Assembly: GCA_007121575.1 (NCBI GenBank) | Contig: SKKJ01000209.1 | Coordinates: 1 to 8,700, forward strand | DNA from: Natronomonas sp. | GTDB lineage: Archaea > Halobacteriota > Halobacteria > Halobacteriales > Haloarculaceae | Length of the DNA stretch: 8,700 bases | Direction: 5' to 3' | Shown here: piece by piece, positions 6,483 to 8,700 of the stretch | Layout: every line of letters starts with the position of its first letter | How positions within the stretch are numbered: the stretch's first letter is position 1 | Made by a program: the position numbers and the translations under genes | Notes under the pieces: model-generated | The model's input: only the letters and a program-made list of their open reading frames with translations | What the model was told of the DNA's origin: nothing | Databases searched by the model: none

Positions 6483-6508
6483 CCGGATAGTGACGCGTCG
6501 CTATCAGG
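6483..6508. promoter_or_regulatory. 26-bp near-perfect palindrome next to the TATA box, candidate operator
   Basis: The inner 20 bp read GATAGTGACGCGTCGCTATC. Symmetry is centred between 6495 and 6496, and 11 of 13 base pairs match (exceptions: 6485/6506, and 6491/6500, a T-G wobble in RNA). It abuts the TATA box at 6472-6481 on its upstream side, where archaeal activators or BRE-occluding repressors bind. It also lies 30 bp after the rpl12 stop, so in RNA it could form a hairpin followed by UUAUUUAUAU and act in termination. Confidence 0.55.
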
Positions 6509-6512
6509 CGTG

Positions 6513-6519
6513 AATAAAA
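6513..6519 (-). terminator. Possible U-tract terminator of the rpl1-rpl10-rpl12 operon
   Basis: Minus-strand TTTTATT starts about 18 nt after the rpl12 stop. Archaeal intrinsic termination relies mainly on U-rich tracts. This one is short, so it is only a candidate; the palindrome plus T-rich stretch just beyond it is the alternative. Confidence 0.35.
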
Positions 6520-6537
6520 CGGAGAACGGTTGCCGAA

Positions 6538-6867
6538 TTAGCCGAACAGGTCGCCGAGACCTTCGCCGCCGGCTGCATCGTCTTCTTCTTCTTCGTCTTC
6601 TTCGTCTTCTGCCTCCGCTTCCTCGTCGGCTTCGTCGTCAGCATCGGCGTCGTCGCCTGCGGCTGCAGCGCCAGCACCGGCAGCGGGGACCGCTGCGGCT
6701 GTCTCGATAGCCTCTTCGATGTCGACATCTTCCAGCGCGGCGACGAGCGCCTTGACGCGGGATTCTTCGACATCGACGCCGGCCGCTTCGAGGACGCCGG
6801 TCAGGTTGTCTTCATTGATCTCTTCGCCAGTTTCGTGCAGAATGAGTGCTGCGTAAACGTATTCCAT
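6538..6867 (-). CDS. rpl12: Ribosomal protein P1 (archaeal L12)
   Basis: 109 aa acidic stalk protein of the 50S subunit. P1 dimers bind the C-terminal spine of P0 and recruit translation GTPases (aEF1A, aEF2, aIF5B) to the ribosome. Residues 1 to about 57 ([20 protein letters not shown]...) form the dimerisation domain, followed by an Ala/Gly hinge (58-71), a run of Asp/Glu (72-96) and the conserved factor-binding tail GLGDLFG (103-109). The ATG at 6867 opens with the canonical [14 protein letters not shown] start. The gene begins 6 nt after the rpl10 stop, and the GGTGA spanning that stop can serve as its Shine-Dalgarno, so it is likely coupled to P0. It is the last gene of the operon. High expression relative to P0 is expected because several P1 dimers bind one P0. 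Confidence 0.96.
   Translation of the reverse strand: MEYVYAALILHETGEEINEDNLTGVLEAAGVDVEESRVKALVAALEDVDIEEAIETAAAVPAAGAGAAAAGDDADADDEADEEAEAEDEEDEEEEDDAAGGEGLGDLFG
6581..6610. repeat. Trinucleotide-rich tract encoding the acidic run of P1
   Basis: A nearly uninterrupted series of TCT/TTC/GTC triplets on the plus strand encodes Glu/Asp on the minus strand. Triplet slippage here would only lengthen or shorten the acidic linker. Similar but less regular GTC/GTCG-rich triplets occur at 6902-6990 in the P0 linker. Confidence 0.7.
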
Positions 6868-6873
6868 TAGTTA

Positions 6874-7920
6874 TCACCCGAATAGGTCGCCGAGCGCATC
6901 GCCGCCGTCGTCGGCGTCGTCGTCGGCATCGTCTTCATCAGTCGGTTCTTCAGCCGCATCCGCTTCGGCGTCGTCGCCGTCGTCTTCGGAGTCCGTGTCA
7001 CCCGCATCTGCTGCAGGGGCGGCTTCGACACCGCGAAGTTCCTCAGGGAGCGCCTCGTCGTCGTCGATCGCCGCAGCGAGCGCACGCAGTTGTGCATCCG
7101 CCTTCGAGACGAGATCGTCCGCGAGGTCCGGACTTTCGATCGCGGCCGACAGGCCAACGGATTTGGCCTCGCCAGCCGCCTTCGCGAGCATCGACGGCGC
7201 GGTTCGCGCCGTCGGGTACTCCGCGTTGATCGAGAGGTTCCGTGCCGCGCTCGAGGCGGCTTGGAGATCGGCGACGTACTCGTCGATATCGATGTCGAGT
7301 TCTTCAGGCGAGAACAACACGCCTTCGGAGACGACACCGCGGAGGTCGAGTCCGACCTCCTTCGGCTCGATGCCGAGTTCGCCGAGCACGTTGGCGAGAT
7401 CGGCCGAAACCTCCTCACCGGCCGAAAGCACGGTCGAATCCTCGACGACTTTGATCGAGCCGCCATCGATCCGCGCGTTCGCACCAACGGTTTGGAGCTC
7501 ACCGACGAACGGACCCGGGTCGACACCGGTGTCGCCTTCCGGGATCACGATATCGTTCGGTGCGATTTCACCGGCACCGATCGGCGCTGGTGTCTTCGAC
7601 TCTTCGAGCTGTTGATAGAGCCCGAACGGATTCTCGTTCGTTCCGATAAGTCCGACTTGACCGTCGATAAACTCCGTGAGCGCTTCGAGCCCCTCGTCGA
7701 CATCCACGAGCGCACGCTCCACTAGCGTGTTACGCGAAACGCGCAACGCTGCAGTGCCGTGGAGTTCACGGCGCATGTCTTGGAGCTGTCGGCTCGGGAT
7801 CCCCGCGATATTGACGACACCGACCGACTCATAGCTCTCGAGGAACGCAGCCAATGCGTCGATCTCATCGCGTTTCCACTGCGGGATCGTCTCGGTTTTG
7901 CGTTCCGCTTCGGCGCTCAT
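6874..7920 (-). CDS. rpl10: Ribosomal protein uL10 (P0)
   Basis: 348 aa, the base of the ribosomal stalk. The N-terminal domain (about 1-110, [20 protein letters not shown] through [13 protein letters not shown]) binds 23S rRNA together with uL11. The archaeal/eukaryotic insertion domain follows (about 110-185, with [20 protein letters not shown]). Then comes the helical spine that carries P1 dimers (about 200-290), an acidic Ala-rich linker, and the tail ALGDLFG (342-348), almost identical to that of P1. The ATG at 7920 overlaps the rpl1 stop in an ATGA arrangement. A full GGAGGTG Shine-Dalgarno (7926-7932) lies within the rpl1 end, so both reinitiation and direct initiation are possible. 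Length is normal for haloarchaeal P0. Confidence 0.96.
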   Translation of the reverse strand: MSAEAERKTETIPQWKRDEIDALAAFLESYESVGVVNIAGIPSRQLQDMRRELHGTAALRVSRNTLVERALVDVDEGLEALTEFIDGQVGLIGTNENPFGLYQQLEESKTPAPIGAGEIAPNDIVIPEGDTGVDPGPFVGELQTVGANARIDGGSIKVVEDSTVLSAGEEVSADLANVLGELGIEPKEVGLDLRGVVSEGVLFSPEELDIDIDEYVADLQAASSAARNLSINAEYPTARTAPSMLAKAAGEAKSVGLSAAIESPDLADDLVSKADAQLRALAAAIDDDEALPEELRGVEAAPAADAGDTDSEDDGDDAEADAAEEPTDEDDADDDADDGGDALGDLFG

Positions 7921-8555
7921 GCGGGCACCTCCACCGACGGCCCCATCGTCGTCTTGACGTACACCGAATCGATGTTCTGTGGCCCCTTTTCGAGGTCCGT
8001 GAACAGTCGGCGCAAGATAACGTCGATGTTGTCGGCGATCTGATCGGCGGTCATGTCCTCGGAACCGACGCGCGTATGGAACGTGCGCCTTTCGCCGGAT
8101 CTGACCTGGACGGTGTTTTTCATTCGGTTGACCGTCTCGACGACATCGTCGTCGGGTTGCAGCGGTGTCGGCATCTTTCCTCGTGGACCGAGTACGGTCC
8201 CGAGGTATCGACCGATATCCTGCATCATGTTGGCCTCCGCAATGAAGAACTCCGTCTCATCAGCGAGGTCTTTCGCCGCGTTATCGTCGTCTCCGAGGTC
8301 TTCGAGGTCGTCGCTGTCGAAAACTTCGTCAGCAACGTCTGCCGCGCGGATGGCGGTTTCACCCTCCGCGAAGACAACGATACGCGTGTCCTGGCCCGTA
8401 CCCGATGGTAGGACGATGCTCTCGTCCACCCGGTTGTTGGGGTCTGCTAGGTCAATGTCGCGCAGGTTGATAGCGAGGTCCACCGTCTCGCGGAAGTTCC
8501 GCTCGGGTGAGTCGCTGAGTGCGCGGGATACTGCGTCCTCTATCGAATCTGCCAT
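7917..8555 (-). CDS. rpl1: Ribosomal protein uL1
   Basis: 212 aa, the protein of the mobile L1 stalk near the ribosomal E site, which helps deacylated tRNA leave. The signature [11 protein letters not shown] (122-132) is present, as is the RNA-contacting C-terminal segment around MGPSVEV (204-210). The acidic insert [12 protein letters not shown] (81-92) is a halophilic trait. The ATG at 8555 is set by a perfect 8-nt Shine-Dalgarno GGAGGTGA (8559-8566) at the usual distance. First gene of the rpl1-rpl10-rpl12 transcript. In archaea L1 also represses its own operon by binding an mRNA copy of its 23S rRNA site; the structured leader at 8556-8618 fits that. Confidence 0.97.
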   Translation of the reverse strand: MADSIEDAVSRALSDSPERNFRETVDLAINLRDIDLADPNNRVDESIVLPSGTGQDTRIVVFAEGETAIRAADVADEVFDSDDLEDLGDDDNAAKDLADETEFFIAEANMMQDIGRYLGTVLGPRGKMPTPLQPDDDVVETVNRMKNTVQVRSGERRTFHTRVGSEDMTADQIADNIDVILRRLFTDLEKGPQNIDSVYVKTTMGPSVEVPA

Positions 8556-8618
8556 CGTTCACCTCCGTAGTTTCTGCCTTGCGGGCTACTACGGCGTGAA
8601 ACAGGCTACGCCTGTCTC
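8556..8618 (-). promoter_or_regulatory. Structured 5' leader of rpl1, probable L1 autoregulatory element
   Basis: Two hairpins can be drawn on the minus strand. Hairpin A pairs 8610-8618 with 8598-8606 (9 bp including one G-U, loop of 3 nt). Hairpin B pairs 8588-8594 with 8565-8571 (7 perfect bp, CCGTAGT/ACTACGG), with a GCC/GGC inner stem and an asymmetric internal loop (1 versus 4 nt). Beyond a 1x2 bulge, B can extend by five more pairs (TTCAC with GTGAA), which would bury the whole Shine-Dalgarno. That extension uses three bases of hairpin A, so the two compete. Asymmetric internal loops are typical of L1 binding sites. Autoregulation is known for archaeal L1 operons; its use here is inferred. 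Confidence 0.6.
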
Positions 8619-8640
8619 GTTTTCAGCGACGGGAATGAGA

Positions 8641-8647
8641 TACTTAA
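8641..8647 (-). promoter_or_regulatory. TATA-like box of the rpl1-rpl10-rpl12 operon
   Basis: Minus-strand TTAAGTA predicts a transcript start near 8615-8620. This leaves a leader of about 60-65 nt before the rpl1 ATG, in contrast to the leaderless genes elsewhere in the window. Confidence 0.6.
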
Positions 8648-8682
8648 GGGCGTCGAACCAGACCGCTGTTTGGCCGCCGTTC

Positions 8683-8700
8683 TCACGCTTCAGCGGCGTC
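8683..8700 (-). CDS. rpl11: Probable C-terminal end of ribosomal protein uL11 (partial)
   Basis: The minus strand at the right edge reads Asp-Ala-Ala-Glu-Ala-stop. Haloarchaeal uL11 proteins end in a short Ala/Glu/Asp-rich tail, and in Halobacterium rpl11 lies directly upstream of rpl1 with separate transcription. The 127-bp gap with its own TATA-like box fits that arrangement. Only five codons are visible, so the call rests mostly on synteny. Confidence 0.5.
   Translation of the reverse strand, partial: DAAEA

Noticed and set aside
6902..6990. GTC-rich triplet tract considered as a CRISPR or satellite repeat
   Set aside because: It is codon-level low complexity encoding the acidic P0 linker, with no spacer pattern.
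6995..7725. Long plus-strand frames opposite rpl10 (206 and 211 codons)
   Set aside because: Low-complexity Ser/Ala or Arg-rich products antisense to a certain ribosomal gene; typical GC-rich shadow frames.

Overview
The window is chromosomal DNA from a haloarchaeon (class Halobacteria). The evidence is the acidic, Asp/Glu-rich proteome, an archaeal uL1-P0-P1 stalk cluster with the archaeal GDLFG tail, archaeal TATA-like boxes about 25-30 nt upstream of start codons (leaderless mRNAs), and several families seen mainly in haloarchaea. No tRNA, rRNA, CRISPR array, insertion sequence or prophage gene is visible. It reads as core chromosome, not a mobile island. The genus cannot be set from the sequence alone.

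Layout. 1-112 (-): the first 37 codons of a DUF123/GIY-YIG-like protein, cut by the window edge and divergent from trm112. 202-396 (+): a Trm112-type methyltransferase activator. 499-1065 (+): an uncharacterised protein with a soluble N-terminal domain and two C-terminal membrane helices. It converges on a minus-strand pair: cbiX (2210-3091), a two-domain class II chelatase, followed with an 8-nt overlap by a DR2241-type protein with a Cys cluster (1090-2217). Divergent from cbiX is an uncharacterised protein with an HTH-like N-terminus and an ACT-like C-terminus (3215-3679), then cysS (3728-5218). The cysS stop lies 5 bp from the stop of a convergent TctA-family permease (5224-6447, -). The right part is the minus-strand ribosomal operon rpl1-rpl10-rpl12 (8555 down to 6538). 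The last five codons and stop of what is probably rpl11 lie at the right edge.

How the genes fit together. Two functional blocks stand out. One is tetrapyrrole metal insertion: CbiX plus its Fe-S partner, which are joined in one polypeptide in Deinococcus DR2241. The other is translation: CysRS, Trm112 (which activates methyltransferases acting on tRNA, rRNA and release factor), and the stalk operon that recruits translation GTPases.

Regulation. Most genes look leaderless, with a TATA-like box about 25-30 nt before the start codon. rpl1 is the exception: it has a leader of about 60 nt, a perfect Shine-Dalgarno sequence, and two partly competing hairpins that can bury it, consistent with L1 autoregulation. 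A 26-bp near-perfect palindrome sits directly upstream of the TATA box of the TctA-like gene and is the best operator candidate.
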